Assembly (NCBI GenBank): GCA_027491295.1 | Contig: JAIXWK010000003.1 | Span: 496,001-560,000, forward strand | Direction: 5' to 3' | DNA length: 64,000 nt | Origin: Microbacteriaceae bacterium | GTDB lineage: Bacteria > Actinomycetota > Actinomycetes > Actinomycetales > Microbacteriaceae | Part shown: positions 51,900 to 60,430 of the stretch, piece after piece | Numbering within the stretch: position 1 is the first letter of the stretch | How the letters are laid out: each line of letters starts with the position of its first letter | Notes under the pieces: model-generated | Told to the model about the DNA's origin: nothing | The model's input: the letters and a program-made list of their open reading frames with translations, nothing else | Databases searched by the model: none | Program-made: the position numbers and the translations under genes

Positions 51900-52562
51900 A
51901 TGGCTGTTGTTTTGGCAATCAGCCCCGCGCGCGAAAACCCACTTCCACAGCTGGAAATCCTCGGTCACCAGGTAGTGCAAATCGGTTTTGATGCATCGCA
52001 ATTGGTTTCTGCGCCTAGACACGACATCACCCTTTTGGATTGCCGGACAGATTTAGCAAATGCCAAGGCCATGGCGCGCATCCTGCTGGCAGCTAACTGG
52101 TCTAAGCCCATTGTGCTTGTGGTTACTGAGGCCTCGCTGGCTGCCGTGAATGCCGACTGGGGGCTAACGGACTTTATCTTTGATTCGGCATCCTTGGGTG
52201 AGGTCGATGTTCGAATCCGCCTGGCAGCTACCCTGAGCATCAAGAGCATTGAGCAGTCCGAGATTGACTCGGGCCTAAACATCGACGATTCCAGCTACAC
52301 CGCAAAGATCTCGGGTCGCACCCTGGACCTAACATTCAAAGAGTTTGAGCTGTTGCGTTACCTAAACGAAAACCCAAACCGAGTGTTCACCAGAGAGCAG
52401 CTGCTCAGCGAAGTCTGGGGTTATGACTACTTTGGTGGCACAAGGACTGTTGATGTCCACGTCAGAAGACTCAGGGCGAAACTCGGGGAATCGGAATCGC
52501 TAATTGGAACTGTTAGAAACGTCGGTTACCGTCTCGATCCAAAGGGTAACGCGAGCGAATAA
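51900..52562 (+). CDS. glnR: GlnR-type orphan regulator of nitrogen metabolism
   Basis: The 220-residue regulator has an atypical receiver domain and an OmpR-type winged helix (LTFKEFELLRYLNENPNRV, TVDVHVRRLRAKL). The phrase VVTEASLAAVNADWGLTDFIFDSAS matches GlnR of Streptomyces and mycobacteria, which controls glnA, amtB and nas genes without a kinase. The receiver retains LLDCR but lacks the usual acidic pocket. I chose ATG 51900 with AGGGTGGG upstream. The position before ppk links nitrogen and polyphosphate control in this genome. Confidence 0.92.
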   Translation: MAVVLAISPARENPLPQLEILGHQVVQIGFDASQLVSAPRHDITLLDCRTDLANAKAMARILLAANWSKPIVLVVTEASLAAVNADWGLTDFIFDSASLGEVDVRIRLAATLSIKSIEQSEIDSGLNIDDSSYTAKISGRTLDLTFKEFELLRYLNENPNRVFTREQLLSEVWGYDYFGGTRTVDVHVRRLRAKLGESESLIGTVRNVGYRLDPKGNASE

Positions 52563-52601
52563 TTAACCTTCCGCTAACCCAGAACTGCCAAGATAGAGAA
52601 C

Positions 52602-54713
52602 ATGTCAGAAGAGACCACATCGATTTTTCTCCCAGAGTCCCAACCGGATTTGCCTGCGGACAGATTTTTAGATCGCGAATTGAGCTGGCTGGACTTCAAC
52701 CGCAGAGTCCTGGAGCTAGCCGAAGACGAGTCGGTTCCACTTCTTGAGCGCGTTAACTTTCTAAGCATTTTTGCATCAAACCTTGATGAATTTTTTATGG
52801 TTCGAGTCGCATCGCTCAAGCGAAGAATCGCCACTGGAATTGCCGTGAACTCCGCGTCCGGACTGGATCCTCGCGATGTGTTGAGTCAAATTTCTGCCAA
52901 GACCAAGGACCTTCAGGCTCGTCACGCAGCTCTTTTTAGAGACAAGTTAGGTCCTGAGCTTGCCCTCAACGGAGTTCAAATTGAGCACTGGTCAGCGCTT
53001 GACCAGCAAGAGCGGGCCGGACTCGAGCAGTATTTCCAGGAGCAGGTCTTTCCTGTGCTAACCCCTTTGGCGGTTGACCCTGCTCACCCGTTCCCCTACA
53101 TCTCGGGTCTGTCGCTAAACCTTGCGGTTGTGCTGCGAAACCCCACTAACCGCATGGAGCACTTTGCACGCGTGAAGGTTCCGCCACTACTGCCTCGCTT
53201 TGTTCCGGTGCCAGGCTCAACGAGTCGTTTCGTAACGCTCGAAGATGTCATGGGTGCATTCCTGTCGGAGCTTTTCCCGGGCATGGAAGTACTTCAGCAC
53301 CACAACTTCCGCGTGACAAGAAACGAAGACCTTGAGGTCGACGAAGATGAGGGCGAAAACCTTTTAATCCAGCTCGAGAAAGAGTTGTTGCGCCGACGCT
53401 TTGGCCCTCCGGTCAGACTCGAAGTTGCAGAGGACATCGACCAGCAGGTGCTGAACCTGTTGCAGCGCGAGCTGGATGTTGAGGCAAGCGATGTCTACCA
53501 CCTCGCTGAACCATTGGATCTAAAGAGCCTGAGCGCTATCGCCTTCATGAAAAGGCCAGAGCTTCATTTTGAACCACACCAAATCACCACCAACCGGTAT
53601 TTGGAATCCGATCCAGACGAACCGACAGACATCTTTGCGGCCATTCGCGAGCGCGAAATCTTAGTTCACCACCCGTATGAGACTTTCGCCACCAGCGTCC
53701 AGGCATTTTTGGAGCAGGCTGCTGCAGACCCGCAGGTATTAGCAATCAAGCAGACCCTTTACCGCACCAGCGGTGACTCACCAATTGTTGACGCCCTGAT
53801 TGATGCGGCAGAAGCTGGCAAACAGGTCTTGGCTCTGGTCGAAATCAAGGCCAGATTCGATGAGCAGAACAACATCGCTTGGGCTCGCAAGCTCGAAGCG
53901 GCAGGCGTTCACGTGGTTTACGGAATTGTGGGACTAAAAACTCACTGCAAGCTCTCTTTGGTTATTCGCCAGGAGGGATCCACTCTTGGTCGCTACTGCC
54001 ACATCGGAACCGGAAACTACAACCCGAAGACCGCTCGTTTTTATGAGGACCTAGGGTTGCTAACCAGTCGACAGTCGGTTGGTGAAGACCTCACCAAGCT
54101 GTTCAACCAGCTATCTGGTCACACCCAAGCCCCGCAATACAGCAGTCTTTTGGTTTCACCAAACGGAGTGCGTCAGGGACTAACTGAGCGTATTCGACGC
54201 GAGATTGCTCACCAGCAAGCTGGCAAGGCGGGCCGCATTCGCCTAAAGATGAACTCTTTGGTTGATGAGCAGATTATCGACGAGCTTTACCGAGCATCCA
54301 AGGCTGGTGTCACGGTTGAGGTCTTAGTTCGTGGAATGTGTGCACTGCGTCCGGGAGTGCCGGGGCTATCCGATCACATCAAGGTTCATTCGGTGCTTGG
54401 TCGCTACCTTGAGCACAGTCGTATTTTTGCCTTCGACAATGCAGGCGACCCAGACATCTTTATCGGTAGCGCAGACATGATGCACCGCAATCTAGATCGT
54501 CGAGTTGAGGCATTGGTCAAGATCACTCAGTCTGATCAGATTCGCCAGCTTTACGAAATCCTTGATCTCGGAATGAGTGAGACGGTCGCGGTCTGGGAGC
54601 TAAAAGCCAACGGTGCCTGGTCACGTGAGACTCACAATGTCCTGGGTGAGAAACTGCTGGATATGCAAGATGTTCTGATGCATCGCACGCTGGAGAGAAA
54701 GCGCAGTCGTTAG
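52602..54713 (+). CDS. ppk1: polyphosphate kinase 1
   Basis: PPK1 makes polyphosphate from ATP and is reversible. The 703-residue protein has the N-terminal helical domain with [16 protein letters not shown], the head domain, and two phospholipase-D-like domains with the catalytic His in [30 protein letters not shown], and [16 protein letters not shown]. Length is normal. The MutT1 gene overlaps its TAG stop as TAGTG. Regulator and polyphosphate genes next to one another match the M. tuberculosis Rv2984-Rv2985 pair. Confidence 0.96.
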   Translation: MSEETTSIFLPESQPDLPADRFLDRELSWLDFNRRVLELAEDESVPLLERVNFLSIFASNLDEFFMVRVASLKRRIATGIAVNSASGLDPRDVLSQISAKTKDLQARHAALFRDKLGPELALNGVQIEHWSALDQQERAGLEQYFQEQVFPVLTPLAVDPAHPFPYISGLSLNLAVVLRNPTNRMEHFARVKVPPLLPRFVPVPGSTSRFVTLEDVMGAFLSELFPGMEVLQHHNFRVTRNEDLEVDEDEGENLLIQLEKELLRRRFGPPVRLEVAEDIDQQVLNLLQRELDVEASDVYHLAEPLDLKSLSAIAFMKRPELHFEPHQITTNRYLESDPDEPTDIFAAIREREILVHHPYETFATSVQAFLEQAAADPQVLAIKQTLYRTSGDSPIVDALIDAAEAGKQVLALVEIKARFDEQNNIAWARKLEAAGVHVVYGIVGLKTHCKLSLVIRQEGSTLGRYCHIGTGNYNPKTARFYEDLGLLTSRQSVGEDLTKLFNQLSGHTQAPQYSSLLVSPNGVRQGLTERIRREIAHQQAGKAGRIRLKMNSLVDEQIIDELYRASKAGVTVEVLVRGMCALRPGVPGLSDHIKVHSVLGRYLEHSRIFAFDNAGDPDIFIGSADMMHRNLDRRVEALVKITQSDQIRQLYEILDLGMSETVAVWELKANGAWSRETHNVLGEKLLDMQDVLMHRTLERKRSR

Positions 54714-55648
54714 TGACAATTTATGCCGCGGGTGTGGTTTGCTGGCGTGAAAACGACGGAAAACTAGAAGTGGCTCTTGTTCACCGTGAGGTTTATAAGG
54801 ATTGGGGTTTCCCAAAGGGCAAGCTAGACCCGGGTGAGCAGCTCCCTCAGACCGCGGTTCGCGAGGTTTACGAGGAGTCCGGTTTCAAGGTTCGTCTTGG
54901 TCGAAAACTTGGGGTAATCAAGTACCAAGTAGGCGAAGGCCTTGATAAAGAGGTTCACTACTGGGCGTCCCAGGTCACTGCTAAAGCCATCGCCAAGCAA
55001 AAGTTCGTGCCCAACAAAGAAATTGCCAAGGTTGAGTGGGTCGAAGCAAAAGAGGCACTAGCGCTTTTGAGCTACGACCACGATCAGAATCTTTTGCAGC
55101 AGGTAATCCAGCTTCACAAGGCCAAAGAGCTCGAGACTAGAGCTCTAATTGTCCTTAGGCACGCCCAGGCAACCATTCGTTCCGAATGGAAGGCCGAAGA
55201 GGCCAAGCGACCGCTCTTGCCGGCGGGAAAGCAGCAGGCGACCGACCTGATTCCGCTTCTTGCAGCTTTTGGTCCAAAGCGTTTGATCACAAGCCCGTGG
55301 TTGCGCTGCCGCGACACCATCGCCCCTTACGCCCAAGCTAGAAAACAGAAACTCATTGAGCGTCACCAGCTCACTGAGCTTGGAAACAAAAAACGCCCAG
55401 TTAGAACTCAAGATGTTGTGAACGACCTTTTGGGAACCAGTAAATCCGGCCTTATCTGTTCGCATCGCCCAGCCCTTCCAAGCATCCTGGAGCCTTTTGC
55501 GGCAATGGCACCTAAGGATCTGCGCAAGGAGATTGAGGCTGGTTCAACGCTCAATCCAGCAGAATTCTTGGTGCTTCGAATCACACTTTCGGCAAAGCCG
55601 AAGGTGGTCGGTGTCGAGCGCTGCTCGCTCACCTATATAGCCAGCTAA
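54713..55648 (+). CDS. mutT1: MutT1-type Nudix-histidine phosphatase fusion
   Basis: The 311-residue protein joins a Nudix domain (residues 1-135) with a histidine phosphatase-type domain (145-311). The Nudix box spans residues 36-58 (GKLDPGEQLPQ, AVREVYEESGF); the phosphatase has the LRHAQA motif (148-153) with the phospho-His and HRPALP near residue 254. M. tuberculosis MutT1 has this layout and hydrolyses 8-oxo-dGTP and diadenosine polyphosphates. GTG 54713 overlaps the ppk stop. The LRHA in place of RHG is normal for the group. Confidence 0.93.
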   Translation: MTIYAAGVVCWRENDGKLEVALVHREVYKDWGFPKGKLDPGEQLPQTAVREVYEESGFKVRLGRKLGVIKYQVGEGLDKEVHYWASQVTAKAIAKQKFVPNKEIAKVEWVEAKEALALLSYDHDQNLLQQVIQLHKAKELETRALIVLRHAQATIRSEWKAEEAKRPLLPAGKQQATDLIPLLAAFGPKRLITSPWLRCRDTIAPYAQARKQKLIERHQLTELGNKKRPVRTQDVVNDLLGTSKSGLICSHRPALPSILEPFAAMAPKDLRKEIEAGSTLNPAEFLVLRITLSAKPKVVGVERCSLTYIAS

Positions 55649-55657
55649 TAACTTAGT

Positions 55658-55663
55658 TAGACT
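55658..55663 (+). promoter_or_regulatory. leaderless -10 element of the DMT carrier gene
   Basis: TAGACT is followed by eight bases and the ATG at 55672; no ribosome binding site fits. Confidence 0.4.
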
Positions 55664-55671
55664 TTGGCACC

Positions 55672-56556
55672 ATGACCCGAATTCGCCTGGCAGTGATTGC
55701 CCTATTGGGGGTTTCCTTCACCTGGGGCGCATCCTTTGTGCTGATGAAGGATGCCATTGAGAAGCAGCCATACATGGACTTCTTGGCGCTCCGGTTTAGC
55801 TTGGCTGCGGTTGCGATGTTTGTGCTACGGCCAAAGACCTCTAGCCGCTTCGAGCCTGGGGACATCAAGTTCGGGTTGGCTATCGGAGTGGTTTTGGCCT
55901 TTGGTTACATCACTCAAACCATTGGTTTGGAGCTCACCACAGCTGCCACCAGTGGTTTTCTAACGGGCCTTTATGTGATATTCACACCGATATTGGCGTG
56001 GCTGATTTACCGCAGGAAGATCTCCAAGAAGCTAGCGCTCGGTGCGCTCGTTTCGGCAATTGGTCTGGCGGTTTTCTCTGGAGCTGCAGCATCACTTGAA
56101 TTCCAAATTGGTCAGCTCTGGTTGGTTGCCTGCGCAATTTTGTATGGTCTTCACATTCTGTTTTTGGGTAAGTATGGCCACGGCCGTAATGCCTATCGCT
56201 TCGCAATGGTGCAAATCGCAGCGGTTGCGATTATCTGCTGGGGCTTTGCGCTAACCGATGGTTACCAACCGCCACCATCCTCAGATGTTTGGGTGGCAAT
56301 TATCTTTACCGCGGTTCTTTCTACGGCAGCTGCATTTTGGATCCAAACCTGGGCGCAGACTCTGATGGATGCATCTCGCGCTGCGCTGATTATGACCAGC
56401 GAGGTTGTTTTTACCGCCGTAATCGCGATTGCCGCTGGTCAAGAGCCGGTCACTGTTGCGGTAACGGTTGGTGGGGCCTTGATGCTAGGCGCCATGCTGA
56501 TAGTCGAATGGCCTTCCAAGAAGGACAATTTCGAGCTAGCGCCCCACATCCATTGA
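55672..56556 (+). CDS. EamA/DMT-superfamily transporter
   Basis: The 294-residue protein has ten hydrophobic helices in two EamA repeats (repeat 1: LGVSFTWGASFVLMKDAI, TAATSGFLTGLYVIFTP; repeat 2: ILYGLHILFLGKYGHGRN, TSEVVFTAVIAI). Such carriers export amino acids or other metabolites. Substrate is unknown. The phrase WGASFVLMKDAI is typical of the YdcZ/RhaT-like RarD group. ATG 55672 is leaderless. Confidence 0.88.
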   Translation: MTRIRLAVIALLGVSFTWGASFVLMKDAIEKQPYMDFLALRFSLAAVAMFVLRPKTSSRFEPGDIKFGLAIGVVLAFGYITQTIGLELTTAATSGFLTGLYVIFTPILAWLIYRRKISKKLALGALVSAIGLAVFSGAAASLEFQIGQLWLVACAILYGLHILFLGKYGHGRNAYRFAMVQIAAVAIICWGFALTDGYQPPPSSDVWVAIIFTAVLSTAAAFWIQTWAQTLMDASRAALIMTSEVVFTAVIAIAAGQEPVTVAVTVGGALMLGAMLIVEWPSKKDNFELAPHIH

Positions 56557-56588
56557 CAAGACTTTCAACTTCTAACTGGTCCTAAAAG

Positions 56589-56594
56589 TAAGCT
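56589..56594 (+). promoter_or_regulatory. leaderless -10 element of the FecE-like gene
   Basis: TAAGCT followed by six bases and the ATG at 56601. Confidence 0.5.
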
Positions 56595-56600
56595 TTAGCC

Positions 56601-57395
56601 ATGTTTGATCCAAAGAATAAGCTGGCCGCTCAGGCGCTTAGTGCCGGCTATGCCGCGGATCAGGTGATCGAGAATCTTGATCTGAATTTGCCAAGTGGAA
56701 CAATCACCGCCGTAATTGGAGCAAATGGTGCGGGTAAGAGCTCGCTTCTGAAAGCACTTGCTCGCAAGATAAAGACCTCGAATGGAGCGGTGCTACTTGA
56801 TGGGGTATCAATCAACGAGCTCAGCCGCCAGGAACTTGATCTAAAGATTGGCCTATTGGGTGCCATGCCGGCGGCTCGGTCTAACGAAACAGTTTTTGAG
56901 CTTGTGGCTAGAAGTGCCATGAGCTCACAAGAGATCTCGAGAGTATCGCCACGGTTGAACCAAGAGATCCAGGTGATTCTGGAGCGCACTGGACTTACTC
57001 AGCTTTCCAAAAAGAAGCTCGGCGAGCTTTCCAGTGGTTCCCGCCAGGTGGCTTTGATCGCAGCTGCGCTGGTAAAAACCCCAGAGGTGCTGCTGCTGGA
57101 TGAGCCGACCAACTCGCTGGATTACTCACACCAGCTGCAGGTGATCAACTTGCTGTCCTCGCTCAAACGAGAGCGCGGCATGACAATCGTTGCTGTGGTT
57201 CACGACCTAAACCTCGCTGCTCGTTTTGCCGACAAAGTGGTAATTCTCAAGGACGGCAAAATTGTCGACCAGGGAACCGCAAAAGAAGTCATTACCCCCA
57301 ATAACCTGGCCGCCGCCTTCCACATTCTCGCGAGGGTTATTGAAGACCCGGTTGGCAAGACTCCGCTGGTAGTTCCAATTCGCCAACTCGACTAA
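56601..57395 (+). CDS. orphan FecE-like ABC ATPase
   Basis: The 264-residue ATPase has Walker A GANGAGKSS (40-48), the signature LSSGSRQVALI (unusual: SSGS instead of SGGQ), Walker B VLLLDEPTNSLD and the H-loop VVHDLNLAARFAD. It resembles the ATPases of iron-siderophore, haem and cobalamin importers (FecE/HmuV/BtuD). No permease or binding-protein gene lies nearby; it may serve a distant importer or be a leftover. ATG 56601 is leaderless. Confidence 0.88.
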   Translation: MFDPKNKLAAQALSAGYAADQVIENLDLNLPSGTITAVIGANGAGKSSLLKALARKIKTSNGAVLLDGVSINELSRQELDLKIGLLGAMPAARSNETVFELVARSAMSSQEISRVSPRLNQEIQVILERTGLTQLSKKKLGELSSGSRQVALIAAALVKTPEVLLLDEPTNSLDYSHQLQVINLLSSLKRERGMTIVAVVHDLNLAARFADKVVILKDGKIVDQGTAKEVITPNNLAAAFHILARVIEDPVGKTPLVVPIRQLD

Positions 57396-57549
57396 GCAAT
57401 AAAACGGTTTGGTAGTGGCATACTGATGCTGTAGTTCACCTCGGTGAAGGCGCGGTTACAACGTGACGCCATTTCGGCTTTGCGCCTACTGGTGAATGAG
57501 GGCAAGGACTGGGCCCGTTACAAATCGGTCAACGTCTGGTTGTGAATCA
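57396..57549 (+). other. 154-base leader with competing hairpins
   Basis: The gap before the saccharopine-dehydrogenase-like gene holds TTCAC-CTCG-GTGAA (57435-57448), a GGCGC/GCGCC stem (57449-57453 with 57482-57486) and a second GGTGAA (57491-57496). TTCACC can pair with either GGTGAA, enclosing or excluding the middle stem. Such a two-state fold is riboswitch-like, but I recognise no class, and no terminator follows. Confidence 0.4.
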
Positions 57550-58827
57550 ATGCGTATCTTGCTCGTTGGAGCAGGCGGTGTTGGCGATGCCATCGTCAAA
57601 ATTGCTGCTAATCGTAATTTCTTTGAAAAAATCGTGGTTACCGACTACGACCTAAGCCGTGCCGAGAAGTCGGTGGCTTGGGTTGGTGCAAACCGCGATG
57701 CTTCTGTCGCCGCAAAGTTTGTGGCCGACAAGGTGGATGCCTCTGACCCTGCAAATGTCGCAGAGCTTGCTCGCAAACACCAAATCACTCACGTCATGAA
57801 TGCCGTTGAGCCAAAGTTCGTCCAGAGCATCTTCGAAGGTGCACTGGAGGCTGGGGCGAACTACATGGACATGGCGATGAGCCTTAGCCACACTCACCCA
57901 ACTGATCCATTCAATACCCCGGCTGAGAAGCTGGGCGATTGGCAGTATGACCGCACAAAGCAGTATTCAGATAAGGGCCTTTTGGCACTTATCGGAACCG
58001 GTGCAGAGCCTGGAATCTCAAACATCTTCGCTCGCTATGCGCAGGACCACCTGTTCCAAGAGGTCGATGAGATCAAGATCATGGACGGTGGCAACCTGGT
58101 TGTGAAAAATGATGCCGGCGAGGAAATCTTCGCGCCTTCGTTCTCGATTTGGACCGTTATCGAAGAGTGCCTAAACCCACCGCTTTTGTGGGAGAAGGAC
58201 AAGGGCTGGTTCACCACCCCACCATTTAGCGAACCTGAGGTATTTGAGTTCCCAGGTGGCATCGGTGCGGTTGAGTGCGTAAACGTTGAGCACGAAGAAG
58301 TAAACATGCTGCCTCGCACCCTCAATGCCAAGCGCGTTGCTTTCAAGTACGGTCTAGGAGCTGAGTTCATCAACGTGCTGCAGACCCTTCACGCACTTGG
58401 CCTGGAATCGGTAAACCCTGTCTCGGTTCGCAGCAAGGACGGCCGCGTCAGCGTCGCTCCTAGAGACGTGGTTGCCGCAGTACTGCCAGACCCTGCCTCA
58501 CTTGCTGATCGCATGACCGGCAAGACCTGTGCCGGAACCTTGGTCACCGGAACTGGAACCGATGGTAAGCCACGCGCCACCTACCTCTACCACGTCTGTG
58601 ACACCGAGTGGACGAATGCAAACTACGGCTCTCAAGCTGTGGTTTGGCAGACCGCTTTGGTCCCAGTTATTTCACTAGAACTTTTGGCAACTGGCGTTTG
58701 GTCAGGAACTGGAGTCAAGGGTCCAGAGGAGTTTGACGCTAAGCCGTTCTTGGACCTGCTAGCTGGCGAATACGGCCAGCCCTGGGGTCTAGATGACCGC
58801 GATCCAACTAACCCTGGCAAGCTCTAA
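57550..58827 (+). CDS. saccharopine dehydrogenase-like enzyme
   Basis: The 425-residue protein starts with a Rossmann fold (ILLVGAGGVGDAIVKIA) and is followed by the Lys9-like domain of saccharopine or carboxynorspermidine dehydrogenases (MDMAMSLSHTHP, LIGTGAEPGISN). These enzymes join or split an amino acid and an aldehyde or keto acid with NAD(P)H. Since no lysine or polyamine genes are near, the substrate is not settled. I chose ATG 57550, as MRILLVGAGG is a normal start. A hairpin (58844-58874) ends the transcript. Confidence 0.88.
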   Translation: MRILLVGAGGVGDAIVKIAANRNFFEKIVVTDYDLSRAEKSVAWVGANRDASVAAKFVADKVDASDPANVAELARKHQITHVMNAVEPKFVQSIFEGALEAGANYMDMAMSLSHTHPTDPFNTPAEKLGDWQYDRTKQYSDKGLLALIGTGAEPGISNIFARYAQDHLFQEVDEIKIMDGGNLVVKNDAGEEIFAPSFSIWTVIEECLNPPLLWEKDKGWFTTPPFSEPEVFEFPGGIGAVECVNVEHEEVNMLPRTLNAKRVAFKYGLGAEFINVLQTLHALGLESVNPVSVRSKDGRVSVAPRDVVAAVLPDPASLADRMTGKTCAGTLVTGTGTDGKPRATYLYHVCDTEWTNANYGSQAVVWQTALVPVISLELLATGVWSGTGVKGPEEFDAKPFLDLLAGEYGQPWGLDDRDPTNPGKL

Positions 58828-58843
58828 CAACGAGTTGTTCTAG

Positions 58844-58874
58844 CAGCCGTCGACCATCTCTTGGTCGGCGGCTG
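58844..58874 (+). terminator. hairpin terminator before tRNA-Lys
   Basis: CAGCCGTCGACC-ATCTCTT-GGTCGGCGGCTG, a 12-bp stem including one G-T pair, 16 bases after the stop. The T tract is absent (TTACAC), so efficiency is uncertain. Confidence 0.6.
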
Positions 58875-58893
58875 TTACACTTCTAACTCGTTA

Positions 58894-58969
58894 GGGCCTC
58901 TAGCTCAGTCGGTAGAGCAACGGACTTTTAATCCGTGGGTCGTCGGTTCGAGCCCGACGGGGCCTACCA
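58894..58969 (+). tRNA. tRNA-Lys (anticodon TTT)
   Basis: Acceptor GGGCCTC pairs with GGGGCCT (a G-T pair at position 1-72), the anticodon loop CTTTTAA gives TTT, and the T arm has CGGTTCGAGCCCG. The CCA end is encoded (58967-58969), unlike the other three tRNAs in the window. It lies next to an integrase remnant. Confidence 0.95.
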
Positions 58970-58976
58970 AGTTGAA

Positions 58977-59016
58977 ACCCCCGCCATCATTGGGATAGCG
59001 GGGGTCTCTTCGTTTT
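58977..59016 (+). terminator. terminator of tRNA-Lys
   Basis: ACCCCCGC, a 13-base loop, then GCGGGGGT followed by CTCTTCGTTTTT. It is an 8-bp stem with a near T-run and ends the tRNA transcript. Confidence 0.75.
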
Positions 59017-59027
59017 TGTTGAGGCTT

Positions 59028-59270
59028 CTATGCAAGCTTTGCAATTTGTAAATCCCCGCCAGAGCCCCGTCCAGACTCATAAGTGCGACCCAAAAGCTCC
59101 ATCGAAGTCTCAACATCTTCCTTGTAAAAGTGCCCGTAAGTGTTGAGAGTTTGGATAACTGTCGAGTGACCTAAGACGCGAGAAACAGTTGTCACAGGTG
59201 TCCCAGCACTAATCATCAAAGATGCGCAGGTGTGTCTGAGGCTGTGAATGGTGATGTCAGTCCAACCCAA
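59028..59270 (-). pseudogene. tyrosine recombinase (phage/ICE integrase), 5'-truncated
   Basis: Only the C-terminal catalytic half is left: HSLRHTCASL (His and second Arg), VSRVLGHST, and the nucleophile-region TLNTYGHFYKED with Tyr. The N-terminal DNA-binding domain and first catalytic Arg are missing; a TAG stops the frame just upstream of the fragment. This is the mark of a broken integrase. Adjacent to tRNA-Lys, it suggests that an element integrated there and was later deleted. Confidence 0.85.
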
Positions 59271-59336
59271 CTATTCGAATTACAAAAAGCCGCCAAACTC
59301 GCAAAGAAGGCCGCCCGCCGCAAGCAGAAACCCTAG
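59271..59336 (+). pseudogene. unassigned coding tail, cut at the integrase break
   Basis: From the break point a plus-strand frame reads LFELQKAAKLAKKAARRKQKP and then TAG, a basic helical protein end with no start. It is probably the 3' end of a gene whose main part was deleted together with the integrase 5' end. It is too short to name. Confidence 0.3.
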
Positions 59337-59350
59337 TTTGTTCTAACAAA
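59337..59350. promoter_or_regulatory. iol operator copy 1 (distal)
   Basis: TTTGTT-CT-AACAAA, a perfect 14-bp palindrome except for its centre. It lies 143 bases upstream of iolC. A near-identical copy sits 103 bases downstream. Confidence 0.55.
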
Positions 59351-59413
59351 GGCCTTCGGGGGCACGCAATCGAGCTACGCCAAATGTGTCCAAAGCGAGC
59401 CTCCAAACTAGGT

Positions 59414-59442
59414 TTGCACTGACTTTGCTGGAATGTTAGTAT
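59414..59442 (+). promoter_or_regulatory. candidate iol operon promoter
   Basis: TTGCAC (59414-59419) and TAGTAT (59437-59442) are 17 bases apart, a good sigma-70-like pair, and operator copy 2 begins within the -10. Transcription would start near 59449. Confidence 0.5.
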
Positions 59443-59453
59443 GTTAGAACAAA
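59440..59453. promoter_or_regulatory. iol operator copy 2 (promoter-proximal)
   Basis: TATGTTAGAACAAA matches the reverse complement of operator copy 1 at 13 of 14 positions. It overlaps the -10 and start of the iol promoter, as expected for a repressor such as IolR (GntR or LacI type). Confidence 0.55.
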
Positions 59454-59479
59454 GCCTGCAAACGGGAGTCTAAAGGTTC

Positions 59480-60430
59480 ATGTTGAAGCCATTTGATGTC
59501 ATCACAATCGGTCGCGTCGGCGTCGACGTGTATCCGCTGCAGACGGGCGTTGGTTTAGAAGAAGTGACCTCATTCGGCAAGTTTCTTGGAGGCAGTGCCA
59601 CCAACGTTGCGGTCGCAGCGGCCAAGTATGGGCTCGAAAGCGCAGTAATCACCCGCACCGGCAATGATCCGTTTGGCAAGTTCATTCACAACGAATTGGT
59701 GCGCCTCGGAGTTTCAGACGTTTTTGTCTCTGGAGTCGCAAACCTGAACACCCCGGTGGTTTTCTGCGAGATTTTTCCACCGGACAATTTTCCGCTCTAT
59801 TTCTACCGCGACCCAATTGCGCCTGACCTCATCATCAATGCAGACGAACTCGATCTCGATGCAATTCGCGACGCGAAACTTTTGTGGTTGACAGTCACTG
59901 GCTTAAGCAAAGAACCAAGCCGCACCGCACACCACGTAGCACTCGATGCCAGGGCAAAGAAAAAACACACGGTGCTCGATCTTGACTATCGCGCCATGTT
60001 CTGGAACTCAGCTGAAGAGGCTAGCCAAGAAGTTTCTAAAGCTCTCGATAAGGTCACTATTGCCATCGGAAACAAAGAAGAGTGCGAAGTGGCCGTTGGC
60101 GAAACCGATCCGATGCGAGCAGCAGATGCTTTGTTAGAGCGCGGGGTCGAAATCGCAGTCGTTAAGCAGGGTCCTAAGGGTGTTCTTGCAAAGACTCGCG
60201 AGGAAACGATTGAAGTGCCACCTCATTTTGTCGACGTGGTTAACGGTCTCGGCGCTGGAGACAGCTTTGGTGGCGCATTCTGTTTCGGCATGCTTCAGGG
60301 GTGGCCGATGCAGAGAATTTTGCAGTTCGCAAACGTAGCCGGGGCAATTGTGGCAGGTCGACTCGAATGCTCAACCGCAATGCCTAATCAAGCCGAAGTT
60401 GAAGAAGTGCTGAGGGGACTAAACAAATGA
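59480..60430 (+). CDS. iolC: 5-dehydro-2-deoxygluconokinase
   Basis: The 316-residue PfkB-type sugar kinase has FGKFLGGSATNVAVAAAKYG near the N-terminus and the anion-hole GLGAGDSFGGAF near residue 255. IolC phosphorylates 5-dehydro-2-deoxygluconate, the fourth intermediate of myo-inositol breakdown. It is the first gene of the iol operon here. ATG 59480 has AAAGG upstream; the next gene overlaps its stop by four bases. Confidence 0.93.
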   Translation: MLKPFDVITIGRVGVDVYPLQTGVGLEEVTSFGKFLGGSATNVAVAAAKYGLESAVITRTGNDPFGKFIHNELVRLGVSDVFVSGVANLNTPVVFCEIFPPDNFPLYFYRDPIAPDLIINADELDLDAIRDAKLLWLTVTGLSKEPSRTAHHVALDARAKKKHTVLDLDYRAMFWNSAEEASQEVSKALDKVTIAIGNKEECEVAVGETDPMRAADALLERGVEIAVVKQGPKGVLAKTREETIEVPPHFVDVVNGLGAGDSFGGAFCFGMLQGWPMQRILQFANVAGAIVAGRLECSTAMPNQAEVEEVLRGLNK

